From NCBI RefSeq assembly GCF_030272615.1, contig NC_081410.1, positions 138,610,849-138,674,848 on the forward strand: DNA of 64,000 nucleotides, in the 5' to 3' direction. Below the pieces are notes generated by a model that saw nothing but the letters and a program-made list of their open reading frames with translations, made no database searches and had not been told where the DNA came from. Position 1 is the first letter of the stretch, and the number at the start of each line of letters is the position of its first letter. This DNA is from Cryptomeria japonica. Lineage: Eukaryota > Streptophyta > Pinopsida > Cupressales > Cupressaceae. The translations under genes were made by a program, and so were the position numbers. Below are positions 24,003 through 35,274 of the stretch, in pieces.

Positions 24003-24752
24003 AATGCCTACGACTGAGAACCTCACATCTGATCCTGATACTGGAGCACTAACATTATGCACAGCCGAAGAATTTCCTGACAACAACTTCTCCTCAATCA
24101 GTTGCACCTTCTTCACAACTACCTCCATAGACTTGGGTTCATGGACCTAAACATCACCACTGATGCGGTCGCCGAGACCCCTGACAAAATGTTGCACAAG
24201 CATCACATCATCATCTGCTAATCCAGAATATTGTCTAAGCTCAAAGAAATTCTTCTCATGATGCTCTACTATCATGTCCTGCTGCCTCAAGTTGTGGAAC
24301 TCATCGACCCTATGCTATCTCCAAAGATCCGACAAAAAATGAGAACGAAAATGCTCTACGAATAAATCCAACGATACTATCACAATATCCAAATAGAGCT
24401 TCTACTCCTCCGTACGCTACCAAGTGGAAGTAAATTCTCGAAGATGCATAATTGCACACCTAGTCTTGGTGTTACTACTATGCGTATGCATGGAAAAACA
24501 CCCAGCCATATCAAGCAACCAAGTCTTCGCCTCTAAACCACTGCCAAAACCATCAAAAGTAGGAGGACAAGCCCTCAAAAGGTCTCTCATATAACCTGCT
24601 ACAACCAAATCCTGATCAAGTATTGCATCATATCTCCTCCAAGACCAACATGAACGTACCCTCACTCGCTCCTGCTCTACCTCTCTATCTTGATGACTAG
24701 CATGATGAGATCCCTCTTGTTGATTCTCTTCCTACCTCTATTCCAAATGATC
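24003..24752 (-). pseudogene. gag: 5' half of TR-GAG copy 2 gag, truncated
   Basis: This continues the gag cut by element D and aligns with 4770-5510 of copy 1. It includes the DLLRACPPTFDGFG and KTWLLDM motifs at 24665-24417 and the Cys/His-free capsid stretch. Homology stops at about 24752, inside the Gln-rich N-terminal region, so copy 2 lacks its N-terminus, PBS and right-hand LTR. Multiple stops are present. Confidence 0.8.
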
Positions 24753-26747
24753 AATTATGAGTTGTCCATAATGTTAATATATCAAATTACCACCGGTTCA
24801 TAATTCAACCACTATTTTAATATAGTATAATTTTACAGTGTCAATGATCATTACATGATGAAATCACACATCCAATAGTCTTTCATACTACCAAGTCTAT
24901 TAAAATATGGCTTGAGTATGACAATGGGTGTCTTTAGAGATAAACTAGTCTTTAGCACCCACAAAAGATGTTTTCTCGAGTGATATATGATAGGAAATAA
25001 TGTATTACTAAAGAGCATCATTAGGAGCCTTATTCGAGAGTTTTGAAGTATGAAAATTTCTTAACTCTAAGTCAAATTATTAGATTGATTAATAAGTATT
25101 AAAAATACATAAGAGGTGGTAATATAGCTAATGATATGATAAATGTGTCTAATGCAAGATGTGATTGATAGATGACATTGTATAAGTGACAATTAATGTC
25201 ATATTCTTGATTGTTGATGTTCAATTCTTATTGATGAATGATTCTTATGATAGGAGATGCTCTTACATGGTATTTTATTATTTTCTTGACTATTTATGAA
25301 TATATGATTTTTTTGTAGCATGATGTCTTTAAATACACAAACCTAGACAAGAAATTTAAACTTTTGACATACATGCCAATAAATAATGATCATATCCAAA
25401 CATTCTTGACCTTAATAAATAGAAAGAAAAAAATTAAAATTGAAAATGAGATGATATTTGTATCTAATTTAAAAAATGATATCATAAATACAATTAATTA
25501 AACATATTCTAAGATAAATATTTTATCTATTAGAATATTATATTCAAAATTAAAATTATCAATTACTATAACAAAAATCAAATCATGCCCAAATATAACA
25601 CAGAAAATGACATAAATAATTAAAAAAATTAAAGCAAATCACTTATCATGAAACTTCCAACCTAATGATTTTACCTGAGGGAATGAAGAATATCTCAGTG
25701 GAATTCCATTGGAGATCAATTAGGTATTGAGAACAGATGCATCAATCACCTAATTTGACCTTTACCAATTCCACTTAATCTTTTAATATTTATTTATTTA
25801 TATGCTTCTTTTCAAGGACCAAGATTAAGCTTGTTATATCTTTTACAGACTGAAATCCACTCATTCAATTTTCATTTTTATATTAGAAAAGAAGAATATT
25901 TCTATAAAAAAATAGATACAAGACAAATACTCAAATGTGTAATGCTTTTTTGCCTAATTAAAATAATTAGATAATATAAACAAATGGAGTGAAAATGACA
26001 AGTCCCAATAATGGAATTTTTTTCACCAATCTTTCTCACATAGAAACAAGATAATCTCATTACATTAAATATAATAGAAAATCTAGAGGATCATAAAAGC
26101 AAACACAAATTAATTTTTTATTTAGAGGTGATTTCTAGATTGTTCACACGGACACACAAGAGAAAATAAATAATAGTTTTCTTATTAATAATTTAATTAA
26201 AAGGTTGATTTAAGTTGGTGGTAAGCAAACACAATGTTACTAATTTGGGCAACACTACAACATATTGTATTCATCAACTCAAGTAGTCACCATATTAATT
26301 AACAAAATGAGGACTTTAGATTTCAACTTTGGTTGATTTGATGGTTTATATTTATATTAAAAATTTGAATATGAGGTGTCAAATTTATATGGATCTTATT
26401 TTGTTTTTAACTTTTCAATTGAATTATGGATAGATTTGAAATTGATTGATTTGAGACTACAATATAGATGGATTCAAACTCAGTTCAAATTGAATTTATA
26501 ATTAAATTAATTCAAATGGGTCATAATTTTTATTTATTTGTTTTAATTATGATTGTAGGTATAGATCAAGTGTAAACTTGTTTCTACTAAGAATCTTTTA
26601 AAAAAAATAAAATTTTAAGGTCTATTCTTCTCTTGAATAATAACACTTTTGAAAATAAGAAATTTATTATTATATTTGATGGTTGTTAAATAAATGTATA
26701 TAGTTGTGTAAGAAAATAAATTATGATATATCTTTATTTAGTTTTTT
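24753..26747. other. Unassigned AT-rich DNA
   Basis: No reading frame above 60 codons, LTR terminus, PBS, tRNA or repeat with a partner in this window was recognised in these 2 kb. It may be very old transposon debris or ordinary intergenic DNA. Confidence 0.5.
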
Positions 26748-26757
26748 AAGGTAAAAT

Positions 26758-26949
26758 GGGTTTGAGGTTGGACTCAAATGGTGAGAGCTTCACATAGTAG
26801 GCATGAGGTCATGAGGTCCAGTCTTCCGCTATCACACGTATTACTGAAGGACGTGTCACACTAGCATCATTGATCACATTAAAAAGTTTACCCGATGCAT
26901 TGTAGTTTATACGAGAGACTACCCAATTCTTGTAGTCTAAAAAATAAAT
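26758..26949 (+). mobile_element. tRNA-derived SINE with 10-bp target duplications
   Basis: The body begins GGGTTTGAGGTTGGACTCAA and has a box A-like TGGACTCAAATGGTGAGAGC and a weaker box B-like GAGGTCCAGTCTTCC about 45 bases later, the spacing of a Pol III internal promoter. It ends in an A-rich tail (GTCTAAAAAATAAAT). Perfect direct repeats AAGGTAAAAT flank it at 26748-26757 and 26950-26959, as expected for LINE-mediated insertion. The head resembles plant Au-type SINEs; the family assignment is inference. Confidence 0.7.
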
Positions 26950-27326
26950 AAGGTAAAATAATCAAATAATAATTATGTAATTATTATAAGATTAAAAGTA
27001 ATATATAATTGACTAAAAAATATATTGAAATAAATGTTAGAAAACTAGAAAAATAAAATAGAATTATTTAGTTAGGGATTTAATGTAAATGCTTTGCAAT
27101 AGATTTTTAAAAGTGATTCATTAGAACGAAAAACAAATGCATTAAAATCTATAACAACCAATTTTTATTTTGTGTTAGTTTTATGACTACAAAAGTGATC
27201 TACACATCTATAGGTCTGAACTTTCATGTATGGATTTAATATATGCCATTCAATTTTCCCTAATGTGTGTGATTTAATTTACCTAATTAGAAAAAAAATA
27301 AAAAAATAAAAAATAAAAAAAAATTA

Positions 27327-27705
27327 TAGAAAAGGATCTGGTCTCCTTTGATAAAACCTTTTGATAATTTGATTGAACAATTAGGACAAGAGATTGAAGA
27401 CACTAGATAATTATTAAGAAATTCTAGCTATATTTTATTGCAAGTAGGTAATGCATTAAAGATGCTTTGATATTAATGTTGGATTATCTTTGAATGATCT
27501 CTATGGGCTAGAAATTTTAGAAAGGGTCTAGTCTCCTTTGATAAAACCTTTTGATAATTTGATATAACAATTAGGACAAGAGATTGAAGACACTAGATAA
27601 TTATTAAGAAATTCTAGCTATATTTTATTGCAAGTAGGTAATGCATTAAATATGCTTTGATATTAATGTTGGATTATCTATCTCTATGGGCTAGCTATAG
27701 TTATT
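27327..27705 (+). repeat. Two-copy tandem duplication, about 190 bp per unit
   Basis: Unit 1 starts at AAAGGATCTGGTCTCC and unit 2 at about 27518 with AAAGGGTCTAGTCTCC. Both then run through TTTGATAAAACCTTTTGATA and end in CTATGGGCTAG. They differ by only a few substitutions and a short deletion near the end of unit 2, so the duplication is recent relative to the surrounding DNA. No coding role is visible. Confidence 0.85.
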
Positions 27706-28676
27706 TTATAATAAATTTGAGTATATTCATAAATATAATTTCAAAGTAGAAAGTGAAATATTTTATGCATTGAACCAACACATTGTTGAGATTAAGATGT
27801 CTCAGCCTTTGAACCATAACATCAATTAATTTTTTTGATGAATATTTATTTATTCTAATGTGGTGAATTTCCTAAGATGTCATTTACCTTGTGGGTCCTA
27901 TTATTTAGTTGGCATCCTACATGGTAGGTGATTTAATATGACATGATCCCTATTTTTTTGGAAATTGGTGCCCACCCTTGGAGGTCATATATTTTAGGAG
28001 GTTGAAATCAAAATATGTTATGTCGATGAAAAAAATTGATTTAACAATCTTCTATATTGAGAGAGAGTTTTGATTTGTAGATTCTATTATAAAATGGGAA
28101 AAGAAGAAATAGTTTTTTTTTTCTCTTTCCTTGGGACCCAAGTTATGGATGAAAATGCTTTTCTCAAAGATGGTCACCTAAGGATAATATATGCTTTGTT
28201 TCGGTAAGAAATTTGAAGCTTGAGATTATGAAATTTGAGCTTCTTTAGTTTCTTTTTTTAGAGGACATTGATGATGCTTTTTTGCGCACCTAGCTAGTAA
28301 AGCATTTCATACTTGTTGTATTATTCTTTTTTGTATGACAATTTGATGAATTTTGTGCTACCATTATGCTGTTGAAATTATTTTAATTACTGGAAGACTC
28401 TTAAAGAGCATAAGTTATATTAATTATATTGTAACACTGTTTTACTAAATAATATAGTATGGGCTAGGTTTTTTGGAGTGTGGATTTTTTCCAAAAAGGG
28501 TTTTCTAATGTAAATCATTGTGTTATGGTTTCAATATTTTAATTGTTTAAATATAAAATTTTATGTGCATAGTTATACTTTTATAATTGAACACGGGTCT
28601 AAAGAATTGTTTGCAACACTTTCCTATGTTAGATTGGCGTAGGTAGCTATTTCCACTTACCCAACCTCCTTTTAGT
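27706..28676. other. Unassigned DNA, possibly a degraded copia LTR
   Basis: Nothing here has a partner in the window. Because a PBS-like site and a gag start follow at 28677 and 28796, this stretch is where a 5' LTR would be expected; TGTTGAGATTAAG at about 27785 is a possible start. Speculative. Confidence 0.3.
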
Positions 28677-28689
28677 TGGTATTGGGGCC
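28677..28689 (+). other. Degenerate PBS-like site before copia gag relic
   Basis: TGGTATTGGGGCC matches the initiator-Met PBS TGGTATCAGAGCC at ten of thirteen positions and lies about 105 bases upstream of a copia gag start, a normal distance. Confidence 0.5.
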
Positions 28690-28795
28690 TAGCCAACATT
28701 GTTTCATTTAATGGGTTGAAGGGTTTTATGGGCTAATGTTATTTTGAATGGGATTTTTGCAAAGCAAGATTTTGTAACTTTATTGAAAGAAAACT

Positions 28796-28998
28796 ATGGC
28801 ATGAACATCTAGTAGGATTGAAGTGGAAAAGTTTAATGGCAAGAATTTTGAGTTATGGAAACTAAAGATGGAAGATATGCTCATAGATAAAGATCTACAG
28901 GCTCTAATATTTAGTATAAAAATAAGTACAACCCAAGAAGATTGGTATTTAATGGATTGGAAATCCAAGAGTTTGATAAGACTATGTTTGATTAATTG
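28796..28998 (+). pseudogene. gag: Copia gag N-terminal relic
   Basis: ATG at 28796, then an in-frame TGA at codon 3, then TSSRIEVEKFNGKNFELWKL and KMEDMLIDKDLQ. This is the signature N-terminus of Ty1/copia gag (UBN2/Retrotran_gag_2 type). Homology ends at IRLCLIN near 28998, where a TGTAATAACCC LTR-like start interrupts it. It belongs to a different copia lineage from C, F and G, whose gag starts are unlike it. Confidence 0.8.
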
Positions 28999-29621
28999 TA
29001 ATAACCCACTCTACTTAAACCAAAAATGTTGACTAATTTTTTATTTTTATTTATTTGTTCTTAATTGTGTTTGATTCAATCACATACTCAGGTACATCCA
29101 TCCAAATAGGATAGGCATCCATCCAATCGGGATAGGAATCTACCCATATGGGACAAAATGTTTCATCTATCTAATTTAGGATAGGAATCTACCCAAACAA
29201 GGTAGGCATCTATCCAATTCGGGATAGGAGGTGCTCTAGCCAGAGACTTTGACTCATCGGGACCATCTAGGTCCTGAGTCACTCTCTAAGAACTACACTC
29301 CTCTACTAGGGGTGCACCGAGGTCGCCGTCCTTAGGAGTAAATAAAATAAAGTAATATAAGCTTGAGTTCTACCTCAGAATTCGACCTAAAGCCTTGGAA
29401 AGTCAAGCGAATTCATACGAGATTCCTTCTGAGTATGCGCTGAAGTATTTTTAGTCTTCCAATTAGTAATTATATACCCTTTGTTTTAGAGACCAAGGGA
29501 CTTTGAAAAGCTATCTACTTGCCTTTAACCCAAATCCTAGACCCATCCCTGAACGCTTGAGTACTAGGGACAAATTTGTCCCTAGACTTCCCACATACCC
29601 ATTTCGACACGGGATCAAGGT
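28997..29621. other. LTR-like segment with microrepeats, host of element I
   Basis: It begins TGTAATAACCCACTC, resembling the TGTAAYRCCC start common in Ty3/gypsy LTRs, exactly where the copia gag relic breaks. At 29092-29230 there are five to six loose repeats of GGATAGGNATCTACCCAA or CATCCATCC. Element I is inserted at 29621. No gene. Confidence 0.4.
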
Positions 29622-30741
29622 TGTAATGGACGGAATTTATCACCTCAAGGATGATGAATCCCCAAGAAAAAATTATCTTTCCAATTACCTCTTTGAACAG
29701 GCACAACGCTGAGCCAAGGGATAATAGAATCATGTGAGGAGCGTCAGATACCTGAAAGGCACCTCTGGATGGCCCTACAGAGTCTCTACCCATAGGACGG
29801 GCGCACAAATCTAGGACTCCAGCACGACGTGCTGTCATCCTATATAGACATAGTATAGAGTCCGAACAGAAAGTCCTAGACGTGCTGATGAAACTTATGA
29901 AACAACAAAATGATACTGAAAACTATGAAAAGTAAGGATTACAAAACAGAATAAGGAAAGTAGTGAAGAATAAAGAAATCTCACAACCGGTCCATGATGT
30001 GAAGCCTCCCACAAGAGAATCTTCTCTTCACAAAGCTGCACCTACACACATGCAACAGAGAAAATGTTGGGGGTTGCGTTTTGGAGTCTGGTTAAGTTAG
30101 ACCCCCGTTTTGGTGTTTCCACCTCCTTGGACAACCCAAAAAGCCATGAGAAAGGAAGATGATAAAGAAGAATGTAAAGGAAAATACAAAGACAATGCTA
30201 TGCTATTTGGTAATTAGAAATAAACAAGATATTGTAAATGCAAGATAGAGTTAGATCACTCCCCTAGTACTTGGAAAGTGTTGGCATGCTTGGTAAACTT
30301 GGTAGCTTGACGATGCTGCAACAATGGTGGTGGTGTCTCCAAGAGCTTCAATCTCCAAGAGAAGTCTTCAATCTGCAAAAAATTTCCTTTGGAAATGTCC
30401 CAAAACCAAGGATATAGGCTAAGGGATGAACCTGAATATCGGTGGCCGTGTAGGGAGGCATTATGATTCCTTCCTAGCATGGGTCGTAACGTCCTAGTGA
30501 CCACCTACAGGCTAGTAGGTTGGATGGATGGTAGCACGCCATGCAAACCTCTCCACATCGCGCCTGCATCCGCAAATCTATCAGGCTGGCAGAATTGGTA
30601 ACATCTTCATGGAAGCTGACATGGACTTCTTCGGTGGACAAAAGGACAAGTTGGTGGACCTATCTTCCAAGTAGTGTGGGGGAGGCACCACATGTCGTAA
30701 TTTTCATTGAAGGTGACGAGGGTGATATTTTTGACTCTACA
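29622..30741 (-). repeat. 3' LTR of element I
   Basis: It matches 42124-43255 throughout, with shared landmarks CACCTCAAGGATGATGAATC, CTCACAACCGGTCCATG and TTGGTGGACC/TTGGCAGACC. In minus sense it begins TGTAGAGTC, like the E-type LTR ending at 51922. Confidence 0.85.
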
Positions 30742-31057
30742 TTTTGCCCCCACTTTAGCAAGCATGTCTTTGTTAAGAAATGCAAAGCTAAAGTAGGAAA
30801 TATACAAAAGGTGAAGAGGAGAAAATATCATGATAGGGAAGCAGATGTTCGTTGATCGGACGAAGTTGCCCTCGATGATATGATGCTAGAATTTTGGAAT
30901 GGAAATCGATACTTAGAACATCAACAACATGCTAATTGCAGTCTAGCCTGATGGATGATAAGATGTGACAAATAATTTTAATGAATCGCAACAAGAAAAA
31001 GCCTCGCCATGGAGGAAAGTCCCTGATGATGAAAAGATACAAGATGGGGCGTCTGAC
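30742..31057 (-). other. PPT and 3' untranslated end of element I
   Basis: The minus strand reads AAAGTGGGGGCAAAA directly before TGTAGAGTC, a good polypurine tract. The rest is non-coding and ends at the CTGAC target site of element II (31053-31057). Confidence 0.75.
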
Positions 31058-32656
31058 TGTGTAGGGGAAAAAGCGAGACTAGGCTAACATACCCTAATCC
31101 TACCTTTTGACACACATTGTGGAATACGAAAGAGCCTAGAGGTATCACACAATTGGCTACTTCTTTTTGTGGAAGAGAGAGCTACGGGCTACCTATTAGG
31201 GTTTCTATTCCTTTGTTGTAATTGAAAGATAAAATGATGCAAGTTCAATTCCTAACCCCAAAGTGCAAGTATGAACTAATAACAAGATTGCATAATTGAG
31301 TTTAAACAATGAAAAGCTGTAAACACAAGGACTAGACAAGAATGCAGATATGTACCCGGAGTCAAAATCTAAGTGAAAATGTTTGGGACGAGGGCGCGGG
31401 CACCACTGTCCTGATTCTGCCCCTGAAACTGCTCCTGAAACTGCTGTTTTGCAACCTGAAAGCTATCAGAAACTTGTTGTCTGACAGAGGGACCAGGGCG
31501 CCCCATGCCCCTGTCTTGGTCTTTTTCTCTGAAACTTGGTCTGAAGTTCTGTCTCAGTCTACTTCCGTCGGATCTGCAACTTGCAGCGTCGTCTGAATCC
31601 CAAAATCTGCACTTATATCTGAAAAGGTATGGTGGGCGGCTATATAGGGTTTTGCCTTAGTCAAACCCCTGCTTTGGTGATTTCCACCTCCACGAATAGC
31701 CAAGTTGTATTGTAAAAGTAGTGTGTGTGCAAACCTTGTATGTGTGCAAGATCCTAAAATGCAAGTAAGCAAACTAGAGCAACCTAGAAAGTAAACCCTA
31801 ATTGCTTGTAAATGATAATGTAAATGCTCCAAATCAAGATGCCAAGTGATCTAAAGCATGAATACAAATGATATAATGAGGCTTATGCAAAGACATGAAA
31901 ACAACATGAAATCATACCCAACCCCAAGGGAGGGGTACAAGCCAATCTTCAGTCAGTGATCCCCTATTGCTCTTCAATGCCTTCAAAGCCCTAAATGGAT
32001 GAATGAAATTGATGAATGCTTGATGGATGGATGTTGAGTGTTGTTGAAGTCTTCAAAGATCTTCTCTTTCGTTGCATAGAAGGTCTTGAAACCAAAATTT
32101 TGATCCTTTCAAATGAAGAAAGAGAGCTCTTATATATGAAACCCTAGGTCGTAATTTCAACTTTTGGCTAACCTAGAGATTGAATCTCCCACCAATTTCT
32201 TGGGGTTAAGGTTTATTTTATGATTGGATTGTGCTCCTAAAATTTCGGGAAAAATGTCCGGGACTGTGTGCACTCTGGGCGCCATGGTCCCGACAACTTT
32301 TCACCAAATTTTTAGGGCCGTCAGATATGATGATTTTAGAGAGAATCTTGAAGTTATAGGTGATTTCGAGATGTTTTGACCCCTGAAATCAAGCCCCCAA
32401 GTTCAAAATAGGACCTAATTAGGGTTTTTGATTAAATGATGTATTGGAGGAATAAAATGAAAATGGCACACTTTAATGAAAGGGCCCAACTTTATGATGT
32501 GGAAGATGATGAAATAGAACCTTAGACCTAATTAATTTAATTAATTAAGTGCTAAAGGGGAAATGCAATGCAAAATGCAAAATGCGCCAAGGCGGGTGCT
32601 AAACTAGGTGTGAAATTGTACCACCCTAGCAAAGGCATACAATTTACGACGCTACA
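31058..32656 (-). repeat. 3' LTR of element II
   Basis: TGTGTAGGGGAAAAAGCGAG...TTTACGACGCTACA. Includes the single GGGACCAGGGCG motif near 31490. Non-coding. Confidence 0.9.
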
Positions 32657-32680
32657 TTTAGCCCCCACTTTAGCGGTCAT
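32657..32680 (-). other. Polypurine tract of element II
   Basis: The minus strand reads CGCTAAAGTGGGGGCTAAA immediately before TGTAGCGTC. The core AAAGTGGGGGC is the same as in element I, suggesting that related helpers recognise both. Confidence 0.8.
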
Positions 32681-33198
32681 ATGAACACTACGTGCATATG
32701 CAAGCTAAAGTACAGAAAAGTAAACATTATTTGAAAAAGGATATATCCATAAGTTGTCGGATGAAGCCCCCAGTGGCATCTGCAGTACTCAGTTAGGAAC
32801 CACAACCTACAAAACCACATGTTAGATCACAAAATCACCTAATGCTTACTAAGGAAGGTGATGAAAATTCGAGGGTAGCTATATGCCCCCCCTGTTTCGG
32901 CTTGCTAATTTTAGTGAGTTGAAATAGGGTATCATGTTTACCACTTCGAATTGTTAAATAATATTGATGACAAATGCTCACAAAAAGATTTGATATGAGA
33001 TCAAAAACTAATGGAGAATCATTTGGTAAGAAAGAGGACTAAATCTCAATTCCAACACAACAAAGAGTGTGAGGATTTGAGAGTTCTCTAACACAAGATG
33101 AAGGATGTAAATGGAAACAAAATGCAAAGAGAAGAAAAGAAAGGAAAAAAGCATGAATACACACATTGGTGATCCATGAGAAAAATAGTGAGAGAGAA

Positions 33199-33545
33199 AA
33201 CATGGACTTCTCGCCCCTAGATCTTGTCTAGGTGATCCATTGGAAAAAGGACATGGAAAACTAGCCCCTAGAGTCTGTCTAGGTGATCCATGTAAGGGAG
33301 GAGAGTGAGAAAGTATACCCTTATGCCGTTAGCTCCACTCAACCTCGTGCATGTGTGTGTAAGTGAGGTTAGAAGCACCTCATAGGATTCTATGCCCGAT
33401 TATGCTACAACCTATATATGTATAGTACAAAAGCGTGACATCTCGCTCTAAGAGTCTGTGCTCTAGTTCTGAGAATAATCACCTTGCATAAAAGAAAAAT
33501 GGAGACATCTCACTCTAAGAGTCTGTGCTCTAGTTCTAAGAATGA
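33199..33545. repeat. Two short tandem duplications inside element II
   Basis: Units at 33199 and about 33249 share GCCCCTAGA, GTCTAGGTGATCCAT. Units at 33437 and 33503 share GACATCTC, CTCTAAGAGTCTGTGCTC and TAGTTCT. Each pair differs by a few bases. They lie in the non-coding internal region. Confidence 0.75.
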
Positions 33546-34545
33546 CCCATTGCTCAAAAAGTGTAATGTTTATGTCATAAGCAAAGTAGAACAAGGATAC
33601 CTACCTTCATCATAAAAGAAGATACCCCAAAAATGAAACAATGTCATAGATCCAAGCAAGAGAGTTTTGCACTCTTTAAGCAAGGATAAGATAGTTGAAA
33701 AGGGATATCTTGTAGTATGTGTAAAGGAGATCCTTAGAGGAGAAGACATCTTTGTACAAAAGACACCTATCCCCGAGAGGAATTGTCTTAGACAAATATA
33801 ACATCTTCTAGAATAAGACAAAGAAGAGAATAAGAATGCAATACTTCCTTCTTTTGCGAGGTGAAAGTGATTCTTAATGAAGGATGACGCTCTTTTTAAC
33901 CCAATTGGGAGAGTGAATTCATTATGGATGTATTTTACCAAGTGAAAAAGAGGTTGTAGTCAAGGACTTACACCTCTTGTAAGAGAGAATCCTTGAACAA
34001 ACAACAACAAATGCATACAAGGAATAACATCAAGTAATAAAGTTCACACCATCCATGAAATAGGAAAAAGCGGATCCTTAGATAAGAATAAGGAAAGATC
34101 ATTGCCTCCCAAGGATAAGGAAAATGAGAAGGACTTACACAATCTTCTAGGGAGAGATTTAGACATAAGAAAAATGTACTACATACTCACATGAGTTCAT
34201 GCAAGCAAGACATTAGTGTATGTAAAATGCTCCTCACAAGAAGTGGGTAGGATAAGAAAGAGAATACACATCTTCTCCCATATCTAGGAAAAGAGGATTC
34301 TAAAGAAAAGATGATCAATATTTCCACACTATTACCCCAAAGGGAAATTTTAACCATAAAAAGAAGAGATGTATGAAATCACTCTTGTCCCCATAGGAAC
34401 AAGAGATAACATAGAAAAATTAGGCTATTATGTTGCTTCAAAAATATGATTGCACTTGAAATTGTACCATCATGAATGACAATGAGCCCCCAGTAAATGA
34501 GCTACCAATGTCACATAATGATGAGCAACATAATAGCCATTAATG

Positions 34546-35274
34546 TTATTTAAAGACATGATAGATTGAATGAGGTATTTGAATATGACATGCTAAATGC
34601 TCAACTATAAGTGAGATCAAAAACATGTATAAAATGATAAAAATTGAAGAAGAAAAGTCACAAGAAATCTTAGAAGAGGGATGAGTGTAATTTATTAGAG
34701 CCTTATCCCTAGAGGAAAGGACTTTATGATGAATAGGAGATAAAGATTCATAAGTGGATTTAGAAATTTGAGGGGAGTCATAAAGAGATTTGTTCATCGC
34801 CAATATTTCCTTATGAGGGGAATGAGAGTTGATAGAAGTAGAAGATGATTTAGTTGACATGAAATCATCATCACTACTACATATAGCATTCACATTGAGA
34901 GATGGTCTTTTAGATGCTTTGGTGGGCTTAGAAAGATTATATCCAAGTCCAAATGAATATTCATGCATGTTATGTTCTAAAGGAACTTTAATTCCCTGTT
35001 CATTTGTGCCACTACCATTTCCACTATAGCCACTCTTAGCTAGAATATGAAAACCACAACCATGAAGGGATGCTAAATCAGAGAGGGATGGTGATGCCCC
35101 ATATGTCTCAGTGCTATTTGTATTAGAGGAAGATGTTGAAGAGTTATTTGAATCAGAGGTAGCCACAAAGTTGTTCACCAAAATGTGTAGGGGAAAAAGC
35201 GAGACTAGGCTAACATACCCTAATCCTACCTTTTGACACACATTGTGGAATACGAAAGAGCCTAGAGGTATCAC
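34546..35274 (-). pseudogene. Reading frame crossing the LTR junction of element II
   Basis: A 242-codon open frame starts inside the 5' LTR (35274) and runs across the PBS into the internal region. Residues 30-60 are Ser/Asn/Thr-rich (NNSSTSSSNTNS). The part at about 35050-34900 (HILAKSGYSGNGSGTNEQGI then FGLGYNLSKPTK) resembles the Gly-rich, G-patch-like stretch that some plant Ty3/gypsy polyproteins carry near protease. Because it crosses the LTR and PBS, the start is unlikely to be the real one. It may be the remnant of a longer polyprotein. Confidence 0.45.
35170..35183 (-). other. Probable PBS of element II
   Basis: The minus strand reads TTTTGGTGAACAACTT next to the 5' LTR; a PBS would start at TGGTGAAC. 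The tRNA partner is not identified. Element I has a similar TGGTGAACCTGACATG at 42107-42123. Confidence 0.55.

Noticed and set aside
26758-26830. A functional tRNA gene
   Set aside because: Box A and B-like motifs occur, but no cloverleaf closes and a SINE tail and target duplications follow.
24753-28770. A host protein-coding gene in the gap between elements
   Set aside because: No reading frame above 60 codons and no exon-like conserved stretch was found on either strand.
29092-29230. Possible CRISPR-like repeat array
   Set aside because: Repeats are short, variable and irregularly spaced, in a plant genome; simple microrepeats.
30541-30855. Plus-strand 104-codon ORF
   Set aside because: Most of it lies within the 3' LTR of element I, and the pairing LTR at 43040-43255 does not keep the frame.
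33570-33941. Minus-strand 123-codon ORF in element II
   Set aside because: No motif; hydrophobic/aromatic composition typical of antisense purine-rich DNA.
34829-35029. Plus-strand 66-codon ORF
   Set aside because: Mirror of the minus-strand frame at 34546-35274.
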